Part shown: piece by piece, positions 1-6,924 of the stretch
Layout of the letters: each line of letters starts with the position of its first letter
Position numbering within the stretch: position 1 is the first letter of the stretch
NCBI GenBank assembly: GCA_017512745.1
Contig: JAFWEV010000075.1
Location: 1-37,389 of the forward strand
Direction of reading: 5' to 3'
Length of the DNA stretch: 37,389 nt
Source: Oscillospiraceae bacterium
Lineage (GTDB): Bacteria; Bacillota; Clostridia; Oscillospirales; Ruminococcaceae
Notes under the pieces: generated by a model
The model's database searches: none
Told to the model about the DNA's origin: nothing
What the model saw: the letters and a program-made list of their open reading frames with translations, nothing else
Translations under genes and position numbers: made by a program

Positions 1-2
1 AT

Positions 3-341
3 ACAAATATTTCGATAGAGACACTGAAAAGTATTACTCTAGAAGATCATGTGCTGGTCATGCTGGCGGATCCTCAAATATCTGTGCGGCGTTTTTTTGA
101 AAGGCCAGATCGGGAAAAACAGTTCTTATATCGGCTGATAATGGATGAACCTGATCCAGAGAAGGCGATGGAGAATTATCGGAAAGAACTCATGCTGATC
201 AATTCGCAGGAAAACTATGACCGCTATTTACATTCTGGATTTCATGTGATAATCAGGAATGAAAACCGAAGCATTGAGCAAACACTGAAAATGGTAGAAA
301 AGGCCTTCGGTTTGCAGACAGTACAATCAAAATCCAGTTGA
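3..341 (+). CDS. C-terminal part of a probable P-loop kinase-like/ATPase protein (partial)
   Basis: The reading frame is open to the left edge of the window, so only the last 112 residues are visible and the true start lies outside. An internal GTG at 51 could act as a start but has no clear ribosome site, so a truncated longer gene is the better reading. The pattern of a short hydrophobic strand (VLVMLADP), an arginine-rich lid-like stretch (RRFFERPDREKQ) and a final helix resembles the C-terminal half of small nucleoside-kinase or AAA-like proteins. The P-loop itself would be outside the window, so this family call is an inference. The gene is followed by an acetyltransferase on the same strand. 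Confidence 0.5.
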   Translation, partial: TNISIETLKSITLEDHVLVMLADPQISVRRFFERPDREKQFLYRLIMDEPDPEKAMENYRKELMLINSQENYDRYLHSGFHVIIRNENRSIEQTLKMVEKAFGLQTVQSKSS

Positions 342-414
342 GACGGTGATATTGATGACAAAGAAATAAGTAAATCGATGTTTATCGGGATAAAAGATAG
401 GATCGTGAAATCAT

Positions 415-945
415 ATGAAGCACGAAATAATCAGAGGAAAAAGAATTATTTTGCGCGAGCAAAGAGAAGAAGACGCTCCGTTTTTCGCCTATTGGTTTAG
501 TCAACCGCAGGTTATGTTTCAATGCGGCTTTGAGAAGCCAACCGATGAAGAAGAGGAAAAAAGAATGATTAACGTCAGCCACAAATCGGAAGACTCGGTT
601 TGGTTCACGATCACTGATCTTGACGGCAATATAGTTGGGGAGACCGGTTTGCTCCGTATGTTTCCTGCGTGGCACCAAACCGATCTGACGATCATTATTC
701 CCGACCCTGAAATGCAGCATAAAGGATACGGTTCAGAAGCAATCCGCATCATGCTGGACATGGCTTTTCATGAGTATGAAATGCATCGTGTCTCAATCGG
801 AGTGGTAGGATTGAATATAGATGCACTGGAATTCTATAAGAAAATCGGTTTCAAGCAGGAAGGTGTTTTGGAAGAGGCGTATTATTATAACGATGAGTAC
901 AGCGATTTTATAATGATGCGAATCCTTAGTCGAGAATGGATATAA
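415..945 (+). CDS. GNAT family N-acetyltransferase (RimJ/RimL-like)
   Basis: This 176-residue protein is the size of a single GNAT domain. It opens with the RimJ/RimL-type pattern (RGKRIILREQREEDA), and the acetyl-CoA pyrophosphate-binding motif A is visible as QHKGYGSEA at residues 101-109. The NIDALEFYKKIGFKQEGVLEEAYY segment near the C-terminus is the usual Asn...Ala...Phe-Tyr-Lys motif B region of ribosomal-protein-type acetyltransferases. Known members transfer acetyl from acetyl-CoA to protein N-termini or small amines; the substrate here cannot be read from sequence. It is cytosolic, with no signal peptide or membrane segment. The stretch after its stop carries a gene fragment and a hairpin. 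Confidence 0.9.
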   Translation: MKHEIIRGKRIILREQREEDAPFFAYWFSQPQVMFQCGFEKPTDEEEEKRMINVSHKSEDSVWFTITDLDGNIVGETGLLRMFPAWHQTDLTIIIPDPEMQHKGYGSEAIRIMLDMAFHEYEMHRVSIGVVGLNIDALEFYKKIGFKQEGVLEEAYYYNDEYSDFIMMRILSREWI

Positions 946-1023
946 GCGGCAAATTCCAGTTTGGCGAGACAATGAAATAAATCCGGGTATCCTGACTCAA
1001 TTGGTCAACGGCATATTCTTTAC

Positions 1024-1093
1024 GTCGAGAGTCGAGACAACAGCGTTGATAACGGCATTTTTATTCACGCTGTTGTCCCAAGACATGTCGAGA
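1024..1093 (+). repeat. GTCGAGA direct repeats flanking an inverted-repeat hairpin
   Basis: The heptamer GTCGAGA occurs in tandem at 1024-1030 and 1031-1037 and again at 1087-1093. Between the copies lies a perfect 11-bp inverted repeat, GACAACAGCGT at 1036-1046 and ACGCTGTTGTC at 1067-1077, with a 20-nt loop. The third heptamer sits at the exact point where similarity to the gene at 3253-3489 begins. The arrangement is like a very small hairpin insertion with flanking repeats, but it is too short to name. It is not followed by a T-run, so it is a poor terminator. Confidence 0.55.
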
Positions 1094-1182
1094 CGGTATG
1101 CTGCTTGTACCACCAAAAGAAAGATTTTATCTCTGTGCCTTATGAACCGAAGAATGCGGACTATCTGAAAAGTATTAATTAA
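1090..1182 (+). pseudogene. 3' gene fragment, copy 1 of the repeated end of the 3253-3489 gene
   Basis: Read from 1090, this encodes ETVCCLYHQKKDFISVPYEP followed by KNADYLKSIN and a stop at 1180-1182. It matches the last 30 residues of the minus-strand gene at 3253-3489 almost residue for residue. The upstream frame does not match that gene, has no start or ribosome site in the right place, and runs into a hairpin. Most differences from the other two copies are at third codon positions, so the ancestor was under protein-level selection. I call it a truncated remnant. It ends 39 bases before the DUF3784 gene. Confidence 0.8.
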
Positions 1183-1221
1183 AGTATTAATTAAAATGAC
1201 AACTCGGGATTTGGGGGTGAA

Positions 1222-1545
1222 ATGATGATTGCCTATTCAATATTCATGTTTGTAATAGCAGTTTTGTTCCTTATTTTTGGTATTGCGATATATAAGGGAA
1301 ATACTAAGTTGATACATGATTATCACCAAACAAACGTTAAGGAATCCGAGCGGAAAGAATATGGCAGAGCTTTTGCAAAGGGAATGTGTGCAATATGTGC
1401 AACACTTATCATCAGCGGTATTATTGCGTTATTTGGTGAAGAAGGTGTAATTGTAACAGCCAGTTTGATCATTTTGTTTGCGGGAATCATCGTTTCTTTT
1501 GTTATTCTGGCAAAAGTTCAAAAAAAGTATAACGGCGGATTCTAA
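1222..1545 (+). CDS. Small DUF3784-type membrane protein
   Basis: The 107-residue product has an N-terminal hydrophobic helix (about residues 3-24), a short polar stretch with NTKLIHDYHQTNVKESERKEYGRAF, and two further hydrophobic helices (about 51-70 and 77-97). This helix/polar loop/two-helix layout with a conserved tyrosine in the loop is typical of DUF3784 proteins, which are uncharacterised membrane proteins common in Clostridia. The start ATG at 1222 follows a GGGGGTG ribosome site. A distant relative lies at 12974-13297. It is bracketed on both sides by 3' fragments of another gene, which hints that it was inserted into or recombined near that gene. Confidence 0.75.
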   Translation: MMIAYSIFMFVIAVLFLIFGIAIYKGNTKLIHDYHQTNVKESERKEYGRAFAKGMCAICATLIISGIIALFGEEGVIVTASLIILFAGIIVSFVILAKVQKKYNGGF

Positions 1546-1597
1546 CGACAACAAATTCGAGTTTGTCGATTTGTTTCTCAATTGGCAATTCATCTAG

Positions 1598-1687
1598 ACG
1601 GTATGCTGCTTGTACCACCAAAAGAAGGACTTTATTTCAGTGCCGTATGAGCCGAAGAACACGGACTATATGCAACAATTAAAATAA
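1598..1687 (+). pseudogene. 3' gene fragment, copy 2 of the repeated end of the 3253-3489 gene
   Basis: From 1598 the frame reads TVCCLYHQKKDFISVPYEPK followed by NTDYMQQLK and a stop at 1685-1687. It matches the C-terminal 29 residues of the gene at 3253-3489 and the fragment at 1090-1182. The preceding codon has become TAG (1595-1597) at the position of the glutamate in the other copies, and no similarity exists further upstream. The breakpoint is therefore essentially the same as in copy 1. It lies 51 bases before the next gene. Confidence 0.8.
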
Positions 1688-1738
1688 AGATTGACAAATC
1701 GTGATTTGTAGAGAAGCGGATAAACTTCTGGGGGATGT

Positions 1739-2107
1739 ATGATGAAAAAGACCTTTATTGAGATGAAACTCTTTCAGGTAAAGCCCGACAGACTCGAGCA
1801 GTTTGAAGCAAAGATCAAGGAAATGTCCGCAGATCAGCTTAAATGCGAAGGCTGCATATCTCTTAAGTATTTCAAGAGATTTTATACCATAGACGGAATC
1901 GAACTTGGTGAGCCACCAAGAGAGTTAAGCAGGATCGTAAAGTGCGTAAAGTACTACTCATACTGGGAGTTTGACACAAAAGAAAACTACGGTAAGGCTA
2001 TAAAATTCTTTTTCGAGAACTACAATAAAGATCTGCAGAAACTGCTGATCGCACCTTTTGATATTAGCCTGGGATATTCCGTTTATGAGATCTGCAAATC
2101 TTGCTAA
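1739..2107 (+). CDS. Dimeric alpha/beta-barrel (ABM-like) protein, function unknown
   Basis: The 122-residue protein begins with a strand pattern (FIEMKLFQVKPDRLEQFEAKIKEM) typical of antibiotic-biosynthesis-monooxygenase-like ferredoxin folds, in which a beta strand is followed by a long helix. A later YYSYWEFDTKENYGKAIKFFFENY segment fits the second strand-helix unit. Such proteins are small cytosolic dimers, but enzyme activity cannot be deduced here. Four cysteines (CEGC, a single C, CKSC) are present and may or may not matter. The ATG at 1739 is preceded by GGGGGATGT; a second ATG follows immediately. The next gene starts 20 bases after its stop, so the two are probably co-transcribed. 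Confidence 0.6.
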   Translation: MMKKTFIEMKLFQVKPDRLEQFEAKIKEMSADQLKCEGCISLKYFKRFYTIDGIELGEPPRELSRIVKCVKYYSYWEFDTKENYGKAIKFFFENYNKDLQKLLIAPFDISLGYSVYEICKSC

Positions 2108-2126
2108 TGCTTATAACAAGTAAAAT

Positions 2127-2513
2127 ATGATATCTGAACAAAAACGCAAACAGTTATTGTATGCCTCTTTATTTCTCTCATTATTTATTTTGGAGCTCCT
2201 GATAGGTCTGTTTGTACACGACTCTTTCATAAGGCCATATGTGGGAGACATGTTGATTGTGATCATGATATGGGCTTTGATTCGTATTATTATTCCTGGA
2301 AGAGCCGTCTGGCTTTCCGGTGCAATCTTTATCTTTGCCCTGCTTGTTGAGCTTTCTCAGATCATTCCACTTGCAGATTTCCTGAAGATTGATAGCAAAC
2401 TGATCAGGATTCTTATGGGGACCTCTTTTTCGGTAGGAGATATACTCGCCTATCTCGCAGGATGTGTCATAACATTGTGCATCGATCTTCTTGTATTCAA
2501 AAGAAGAACCTGA
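2127..2513 (+). CDS. DUF2809-family membrane protein
   Basis: The 128-residue product has four hydrophobic helices (about residues 9-29, 40-57, 60-79 and 101-123). The RPYVGDMLIVIMIWALIR pattern after the first helix and the ELSQ motif in the third are characteristic of DUF2809/VanZ-neighbour small membrane proteins of unknown role. There is no signal peptide beyond the first helix. It follows the preceding gene closely and ends before a strong hairpin terminator at 2585-2617, so it is likely the last gene of a short transcript. Confidence 0.75.
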   Translation: MISEQKRKQLLYASLFLSLFILELLIGLFVHDSFIRPYVGDMLIVIMIWALIRIIIPGRAVWLSGAIFIFALLVELSQIIPLADFLKIDSKLIRILMGTSFSVGDILAYLAGCVITLCIDLLVFKRRT

Positions 2514-2584
2514 TTAATGATCCTTACGGCAGTTTATAACTATTCTCTTTCCGCATTCTTAAAAACTGATATATATAGTTAAAG

Positions 2585-2617
2585 AGCGAAGAGGCTTTAC
2601 AGCCTCTTCGCTTGTTT
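2585..2617 (+). terminator. Rho-independent terminator
   Basis: A perfect 12-bp stem, AGCGAAGAGGCT at 2585-2596 and AGCCTCTTCGCT at 2601-2612, closes a 4-nt loop and is followed by TGTTTT. It stops plus-strand transcription after the DUF2809 gene and separates it from the convergent minus-strand genes. Confidence 0.9.
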
Positions 2618-2688
2618 TATTTCCTCACACGGATTCTGCTGATATTATCTGCATCATCCAGCCCGGCAATCGGAACTCAATATCCGAT

Positions 2689-3126
2689 TTATCTTTTTTT
2701 GTAGAGAATCAGCTCAGGGTCAGATCCGTTCTCACCATAACTACACAGCAATATAAAAGTCGTATCTGCGACGATACCTAAACAGATATCCGAATCCGCT
2801 AACTCGATCTGCGCGCCGAGATAGATATTATTATCCTCCAGGAATTGCACCGTCTTGCCGTTTGGAAGTGTATAGGCCAGATTCACATAGAAACCAGGCA
2901 ACTCATAGAGTGCGTCAGCAGAAGGACATTCAATCGCATCAAGGAGAGCATTTATTTCTTCAAGCAGTATTTTTTTGAATTCGTCATATTTCTCCCTCCC
3001 CCCGAACTTAATATACTCGGCAGCTACACATGTTCCTCCAAAGGGCTTCCCACAGGTCTGCTCGCAGCCCCTGCATTTATTCTTAAACTGACAACCCTCA
3101 CAATTTGCTCCGCATATCGTACTCAT
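2689..3126 (-). CDS. DUF3795 cysteine-rich protein
   Basis: The 145-residue protein has an N-terminal cluster of cysteines (CGANCEGC, CRGC, C at residues 5-32), the pattern of DUF3795, a family thought to bind metal or an iron-sulfur cluster. After the cluster comes a segment like GGREKYDEFKKILLEEINAL and then a beta-rich C-terminal half (about residues 80-145) that may be a second domain. It is cytosolic by composition. A second DUF3795 gene lies at 3508-3933 with the repeated-end gene between them on the same strand. The molecular function of the family is not established. Confidence 0.75.
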   Translation of the reverse strand: MSTICGANCEGCQFKNKCRGCEQTCGKPFGGTCVAAEYIKFGGREKYDEFKKILLEEINALLDAIECPSADALYELPGFYVNLAYTLPNGKTVQFLEDNNIYLGAQIELADSDICLGIVADTTFILLCSYGENGSDPELILYKKR

Positions 3127-3252
3127 AAATCTACTCCTTCTTTCTCATTTGTTTGTTTATTTTTTCAATAATTACCAATAAAAGCTAGTCAAATAAATAC
3201 GAAACTCTTTTTCTCATACCGTTTGTTCACATACTGAGTATGTTTTTCAAAA

Positions 3253-3489
3253 TCATATATCTTGCTTCAGATATTCTGAATTTTTCGGTTCATACGGCAT
3301 AGAAATCAAATCTTTCTTTTGGTGGTACAAGCAGCATACTGTCTCGATGAGGGTTAACTCTTCCGAGGGCAATTCTTTGACTTCATACCCCTGAATCGAA
3401 ACCGGGAAGGTAAACACGATATTGCGGATCCAACAGCTATCTTCCCGCTTTTCAGGTAACATATCGATCCGCTCAATGATTGCACGCAT
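3253..3489 (-). CDS. Small conserved protein whose 3' end is repeated upstream
   Basis: This 78-residue reading frame has a good ribosome site (GAGGAAAAGGGA) directly before its ATG at 3489. I do not recognise the family. It has a hydrophobic strand-rich N-terminal half (NIVFTFPVSIQGYEV), an acidic segment (ELPSEELTLIETVCC) and a C-terminal tail ending YEPKNSEYLKQDI. The last 30 codons recur as fragments at 1090-1182 and 1598-1687 with mainly synonymous changes, which shows that this peptide was selected at protein level. It follows a DUF3795 gene by 18 bases, so the two may be co-transcribed. It could be complete or itself a shortened form of a longer protein. Confidence 0.6.
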   Translation of the reverse strand: MRAIIERIDMLPEKREDSCWIRNIVFTFPVSIQGYEVKELPSEELTLIETVCCLYHQKKDLISMPYEPKNSEYLKQDI

Positions 3490-3507
3490 TCCCTTTTCCT
3501 CTTCGTG

Positions 3508-3933
3508 TCAGTGATTCATTTGATTGGCGTACTGCCGACCGCAGCCGCTGCACATACCTGTGTGGACACAGATAACACCTCCGCATGAGGAACAGTTCCA
3601 CTTCTTCCGCTCGCGCTCCAGAAAAGTAGCCATTCCCACCTCCCGGATGATCTGCAGATTCTCCAGCGGGGATTCGCAAAGCGGGTATTCTGACCTGTAC
3701 CGGGTTTCCTTTTCCATGACGTCAGCGCAGGGAAAATCCGGGCACTCATCACAGAACGAATACCCGTTCATCTTCCTCTTTTCACACAGGATGATGCCGC
3801 ACCCCGACGTGCAGAACTCCGGTTTGTTGTCATTTGGACCGCGGCATCCGGCACAGGGGCTGGTCTCTGTCAGCGCTCGCTTGCAGATACTGCAGTCCAG
3901 CCCGCAGGGGGCAATCATATTTGCGTTAAACAT
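3508..3933 (-). CDS. DUF3795 cysteine-rich protein (second copy)
   Basis: The 141-residue product has the typical DUF3795 layout. An N-terminal APCGLDCSICKRAL segment is followed by further cysteines (CAGC, CTSGCGIILC, CDECPDFPC) and a C-terminal CSSCGG...CVHTGMCSGCG cluster. These repeated Cys-x2-Cys pairs suggest metal or Fe-S binding, but no activity is established for the family. The start at 3933 has AAGGA immediately ahead; MIAPCG, five codons in, is an alternative start. The protein is probably cytosolic. It is upstream of the repeated-end gene on the same strand. Confidence 0.85.
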   Translation of the reverse strand: MFNANMIAPCGLDCSICKRALTETSPCAGCRGPNDNKPEFCTSGCGIILCEKRKMNGYSFCDECPDFPCADVMEKETRYRSEYPLCESPLENLQIIREVGMATFLERERKKWNCSSCGGVICVHTGMCSGCGRQYANQMNH

Positions 3934-3966
3934 TCCTTTCAGGTCTCCTCACTTGTCCGGTGTGGT

Positions 3967-4317
3967 TTATCGATAATACATGATCTCGCAATCACCGCTG
4001 TCAGAGAAGCGCTCAATCTCATATTTCAGTCTACCTTCCTGATAAATCTTTTCATATATTTCCATAAGGTTTGCTGACTGTCCCCGAACTGTAACCCAAC
4101 CCGTATTCGGCAGTTTTACGACTCGGTCCGCTCCATCGATCTCCCCATCGATCAAGCCAATGGCATACTCAATGGATCGTCCCATCCAGCCATAACCAAG
4201 TCCCTGTAGGTTCACCCTGCCATACTTTGCCGCAAGCTCATCCCAGAATGCGCCGATTTTTTCAAATTGATGATCGTTTTCCGTTGAAAAAGTCCTGCCA
4301 ATCCCCTTAAACAGCAT
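3967..4317 (-). CDS. GyrI-like small-molecule-binding domain protein
   Basis: The 116-residue protein carries the FKGIGRTFSTEN...FEKIGAFWDEL and LGYGW...IEYAIG patterns of the GyrI-like/AraC effector-binding fold. The PNTGWVTVRG segment and the C-terminal YEIERFSDSGDCEIMYYR tail fit the same fold. It has no helix-turn-helix, so it is a stand-alone ligand-binding domain rather than a regulator by itself. Relatives bind hydrophobic drugs or hydrolyse cyclopropanoids; the ligand here is unknown. The start at 4317 follows AAAGGAAAT. Another GyrI-like protein is encoded just upstream at 4369-4842. Confidence 0.75.
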   Translation of the reverse strand: MLFKGIGRTFSTENDHQFEKIGAFWDELAAKYGRVNLQGLGYGWMGRSIEYAIGLIDGEIDGADRVVKLPNTGWVTVRGQSANLMEIYEKIYQEGRLKYEIERFSDSGDCEIMYYR

Positions 4318-4368
4318 CGTTATTTCCTTTCTGCAGTTCTATTGCTCATTATTTCCTAGACTTTCTTC

Positions 4369-4842
4369 TCACTCTATGGGAAAAAACAGTTTATTCTGCC
4401 CGGTTGCCGGTTCGGTAAAATCACATACTGCACCTGCAAGCTTCATCCCAAGTTCTGGTATAAGGCTCTTGATCACGTATTCAAATGTTTTGCCATAATT
4501 TTCCGGCTGTAACTCGGTCACAAGATATTTTCTGGCTGGCATAACCCACTTTACCCATCCATCCGGGACTGCGGTATTCTCATACACTTCAACGCCTGCC
4601 AGATACAATCCTTTGGAGAAATCGTCCGTCCATGGCATAAAGGACATCGTTTCATCGCTCATGGCTCCCCAAAAACCGACAAAAGATCCATCTGCGTTTT
4701 TCATTCCAAGATCCGCAATTTCACTGAAGTTGGAATTCGCCTGCTGCCACAGCTCCTGAACTACATTCTTTTCTTTCGTACATAAGCCTTCCTTGCCAAT
4801 AATTGCTATTTCAGGCAAATCAATGATCTCGTATTTAGCCAT
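4369..4842 (-). CDS. GyrI-like/effector-binding domain protein
   Basis: The frame extends to an ATG at 4890 that overlaps the previous stop as ATGA. The ATG at 4842 has a much stronger ribosome site (AGGAGGAGAA) and gives the natural N-terminus MAKYEIIDLPEIAIIGKEG, so I use it. The 157-residue product matches AraC-type effector-binding/GyrI-like proteins: an N-terminal strand with the P-x-I-x-x-IG pattern, a central Phe-Trp-Gly segment, a GVEVYE strand, and PDGWVKWVMPARKY near the C-terminal half. No DNA-binding domain is present. Function would be ligand sequestration or sensing. With the gene at 3967 it forms a tandem pair of single-domain binders. Confidence 0.75.
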   Translation of the reverse strand: MAKYEIIDLPEIAIIGKEGLCTKEKNVVQELWQQANSNFSEIADLGMKNADGSFVGFWGAMSDETMSFMPWTDDFSKGLYLAGVEVYENTAVPDGWVKWVMPARKYLVTELQPENYGKTFEYVIKSLIPELGMKLAGAVCDFTEPATGQNKLFFPIE

Positions 4843-4886
4843 TTCTCCTCCTGTACAATTGCGTTCTTGTTCCTGTAAACCTGAAT

Positions 4887-5342
4887 TCATCTTTCATTCG
4901 CCTCGTGCAGAATAAGTGTTTGTATATATTCGGCTGTCTTTTGATTCAGCGTCATTAGGAACGCCATACTGCGACATTTTTTCAGCAACTCACCGTCCAG
5001 TGTGTAGATATATCCTCCGGGACAGGTGGGCGTGCAGGTCAGCCCGTTCGGTTTTTTGCAATCGGTCGCTTTTTTCAGTTCTGCTTTCATACTGTCTGGT
5101 AGCACAGCGAGGCAATCCTCATAGGCTTCTATTCCCGTAGCATAAAGCCTCACTTTGATACCACTTTTCCTATAAACGTAGTTGAGAAGGACCTTTTTGC
5201 CTTTCATGTACGACAAAACAGGACCGCTTTTTGCTTCCTTGATATCTTCCGTAAAACCCATTTTTGATAATTTGGCATTAATGCTTTGTACGGTTTCAAG
5301 TATTTCTAATGGCAATAGGTCTTGATATTCGGAAAATTTCAT
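4887..5342 (-). CDS. Uncharacterised small protein with a C-x3-C motif
   Basis: The 151-residue protein starts at 5342 behind a strong GAGGAGGG site. I do not recognise the family with certainty. It has an N-terminal helical part, a beta-rich centre (VLSYMKGKKVLLNYVYRKSGIKVRLYA), then CKKPNGLTCTPTCPGGYIYTLDG with three cysteines, and a helical C-terminus. The conserved-looking Cys-Pro-Gly-Gly turn suggests a structural or redox site. It is cytosolic. The stop may be coupled by ATGA to an alternative start of the next gene, so the genes are probably one transcript. Confidence 0.65.
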   Translation of the reverse strand: MKFSEYQDLLPLEILETVQSINAKLSKMGFTEDIKEAKSGPVLSYMKGKKVLLNYVYRKSGIKVRLYATGIEAYEDCLAVLPDSMKAELKKATDCKKPNGLTCTPTCPGGYIYTLDGELLKKCRSMAFLMTLNQKTAEYIQTLILHEANER

Positions 5343-5368
5343 TTTTCCCTCCTCTTTTCGGAAAGCAG

Positions 5369-5581
5369 TTATTTCCTTTTTGATCTTTCAAAAGAGACTG
5401 TCTGCTCTTTCATGGAAATCTTTCCGACCATGAAACCATACTCGGTCAATTCTCTCTTATATGCCAAAAAGGAATGGTCAATCGGAATTTCGGCAATCTT
5501 CTCTATCTCATCAAAGGTCAGCTTGAAGTTGTCCGTACCATTTTCCCTGATCCAATTCCATAACAGTTCATATTTGCTCAT
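5369..5581 (-). CDS. Small DUF7662-like protein
   Basis: The 70-residue product (MSKYELLWNWIRENGTDNFK at the N-terminus) fits small helix-rich proteins in which a Tyr-x-x-Leu-x-x-Trp-Ile segment precedes a LTFDEIEKIAEIPI motif, as in DUF7662-type domains that may bind nucleic acid. The family assignment is tentative. I choose the ATG at 5581 because TAGGTGA lies about 6 bases upstream; a GTG at 5590 is the longer alternative. The gene lies 26 bases upstream of the unknown 151-residue protein on the same strand. Confidence 0.6.
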   Translation of the reverse strand: MSKYELLWNWIRENGTDNFKLTFDEIEKIAEIPIDHSFLAYKRELTEYGFMVGKISMKEQTVSFERSKRK

Positions 5582-5613
5582 CTGATTCACCTAAATCAAT
5601 AGATATACACGGA

Positions 5614-5976
5614 TCACACGGGGGTGCCTACTTCGATGAGGTTGCCGTCCGGGTCATAGAATCTGACGACCCGCTGTCCCCAACTGTGCGTCATCAAGCG
5701 ATTGACATATTCAATGTCAGGATAGAGTCTTTCCAGCTTTTTTACGAAGCTGTCGATCTCCGGCTCTTCAAAATACAGTTCAGTTTGATTGCTTTGCGGA
5801 ACAACACGCCTCCTCGTAAACTGCTCCCAGTACTTTTCTTCCTGAAGATACAGATTTCCGGATAGTTCCATATTGCCGTCATGATTCCGAATTAACTTGA
5901 ATCCAAACATTTCCTGATAAAAATTCAGTGCTTTCTTGCAGTCTTTTACGACGATAAGAGTTCCTTTGAATTTCAT
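5614..5976 (-). CDS. VOC family protein (glyoxalase/bleomycin-resistance fold)
   Basis: The 120-residue protein begins MKFKGTLIVVKDCKKALNFY, the typical first beta-alpha unit of a VOC half-domain, and ends with FYDPDGNLIEVG, the canonical metal-site strand with its glutamate. Such proteins bind a divalent metal and act as lyases, dioxygenases or drug-binding proteins. The substrate here is unknown. The frame could extend upstream to 6087, but that part overlaps the neighbouring CDP-alcohol phosphatidyltransferase and does not look like a VOC domain, so the ATG at 5976 is used; GGGGGAAAAG lies upstream. Confidence 0.88.
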   Translation of the reverse strand: MKFKGTLIVVKDCKKALNFYQEMFGFKLIRNHDGNMELSGNLYLQEEKYWEQFTRRRVVPQSNQTELYFEEPEIDSFVKKLERLYPDIEYVNRLMTHSWGQRVVRFYDPDGNLIEVGTPV

Positions 5977-6019
5977 GGTCTTGCTTTTCCCCCATCCCGG
6001 CTCCGCATAAACCGGGCAG

Positions 6020-6511
6020 CTATTCACTTCCTGTTCTGATGAAATGACCTTCCTGAATGGCGGCGAATGTTGCTGCCGCGCAGACAATAACCGCAGAGTA
6101 TTTCAGCCCAACAGCGGGGATCGTCAGCGGTAACAGAAACAGCAAAGCGCCTGTCACTTTGTTCATAATCGAATGAACAGCCACAAACCTCTTTTGTACG
6201 GCAAATGCGGAAATGATATTCACAACCTTTATAAGGGCTATGATTCCAATCCATATATACAGCCATGCGGGAATATTCAGGACCGGGAGCAATTTGATCA
6301 TGCATACGACCACAAGCACAAAGTCTGCAATCGTATCCAGCCTTGCCCCAAGTTTGCTGACAGTATCTGTTTTTCTCGCCACAAATCCGTCAAGCATATC
6401 CGATAAACCGGCAGCTATGTAAAACACATAAAAGGCAGAAGAGAACACCGAACAGAAAAGCAGAATGATACTGACGGCTATTCTGAAAAATGTGATTGTG
6501 TTTGCCGTCAA
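6020..6511 (-). CDS. CDP-alcohol phosphatidyltransferase
   Basis: The 163-residue membrane protein contains the complete family signature D-G-x2-A-R-x8-G-x3-D-x3-D: D41, G42, A45, R46, G55, D59 and D63. Several hydrophobic helices surround it. Members transfer a phosphatidyl group from CDP-diacylglycerol to an alcohol such as glycerol-3-phosphate, serine or inositol. At 163 residues it is a little shorter than typical PgsA, so it is probably a paralogue of unknown acceptor specificity and not the essential enzyme. Its ATG overlaps the stop of yjdF by four bases (ATGA), indicating translational coupling. Confidence 0.88.
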   Translation of the reverse strand: MTANTITFFRIAVSIILLFCSVFSSAFYVFYIAAGLSDMLDGFVARKTDTVSKLGARLDTIADFVLVVVCMIKLLPVLNIPAWLYIWIGIIALIKVVNIISAFAVQKRFVAVHSIMNKVTGALLFLLPLTIPAVGLKYSAVIVCAAATFAAIQEGHFIRTGSE

Positions 6512-6915
6512 TGTCCGCGCCTCTTTTCCTTTTTCTTTGCCTGCTTCATTTCGAATCGCCGCTGATCCTCCGCCTCCCGTTCCTTCCGACTGATCTGTCT
6601 GCGTTCCGTTTTTATCTCTTCCCGTTGCCTTTGAAGAGCCTGTTGGGATTTCGTACCGATACCGGTGTTCTCCAATTGCTTTCTGACATTTCGGCTTCTT
6701 CTTTTTGGATTGTCAGCCATCTGCCTGGTTTTCGTTTCGATGGCCGGACTGAAGGCCAGCTCATAGTAGTGGTGTAGTATGAAATCCCAGACCTCATATT
6801 CTTTTGGTTCCGCCCCGAAGGTTACTTTACAGACAGACAACTTTCCATCCTCAATATGCTCAAAAACACCAACCCAGAACGGATCCTCAAAGAATACAGT
6901 CAGACTCACTTTCAT
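6508..6915 (-). CDS. yjdF: YjdF family protein
   Basis: The 135-residue protein matches YjdF (DUF2992). The N-terminal part reads LTVFFEDPFWVGVFE and the middle has VTFGAEPKEYEVWDFIL. A long, very charged C-terminal tail rich in Lys, Arg and Glu (residues about 66-135) is predicted helical. YjdF genes in Bacillota are often controlled by the yjdF azaaromatic-responsive RNA motif. Here only nine bases separate this gene from the upstream oxidoreductase gene, so no such leader fits. Function of YjdF is unknown. It is translationally coupled to the downstream phosphatidyltransferase. Confidence 0.85.
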   Translation of the reverse strand: MKVSLTVFFEDPFWVGVFEHIEDGKLSVCKVTFGAEPKEYEVWDFILHHYYELAFSPAIETKTRQMADNPKRRSRNVRKQLENTGIGTKSQQALQRQREEIKTERRQISRKEREAEDQRRFEMKQAKKKEKRRGH

Positions 6916-6924
6916 TTCTTCGGA

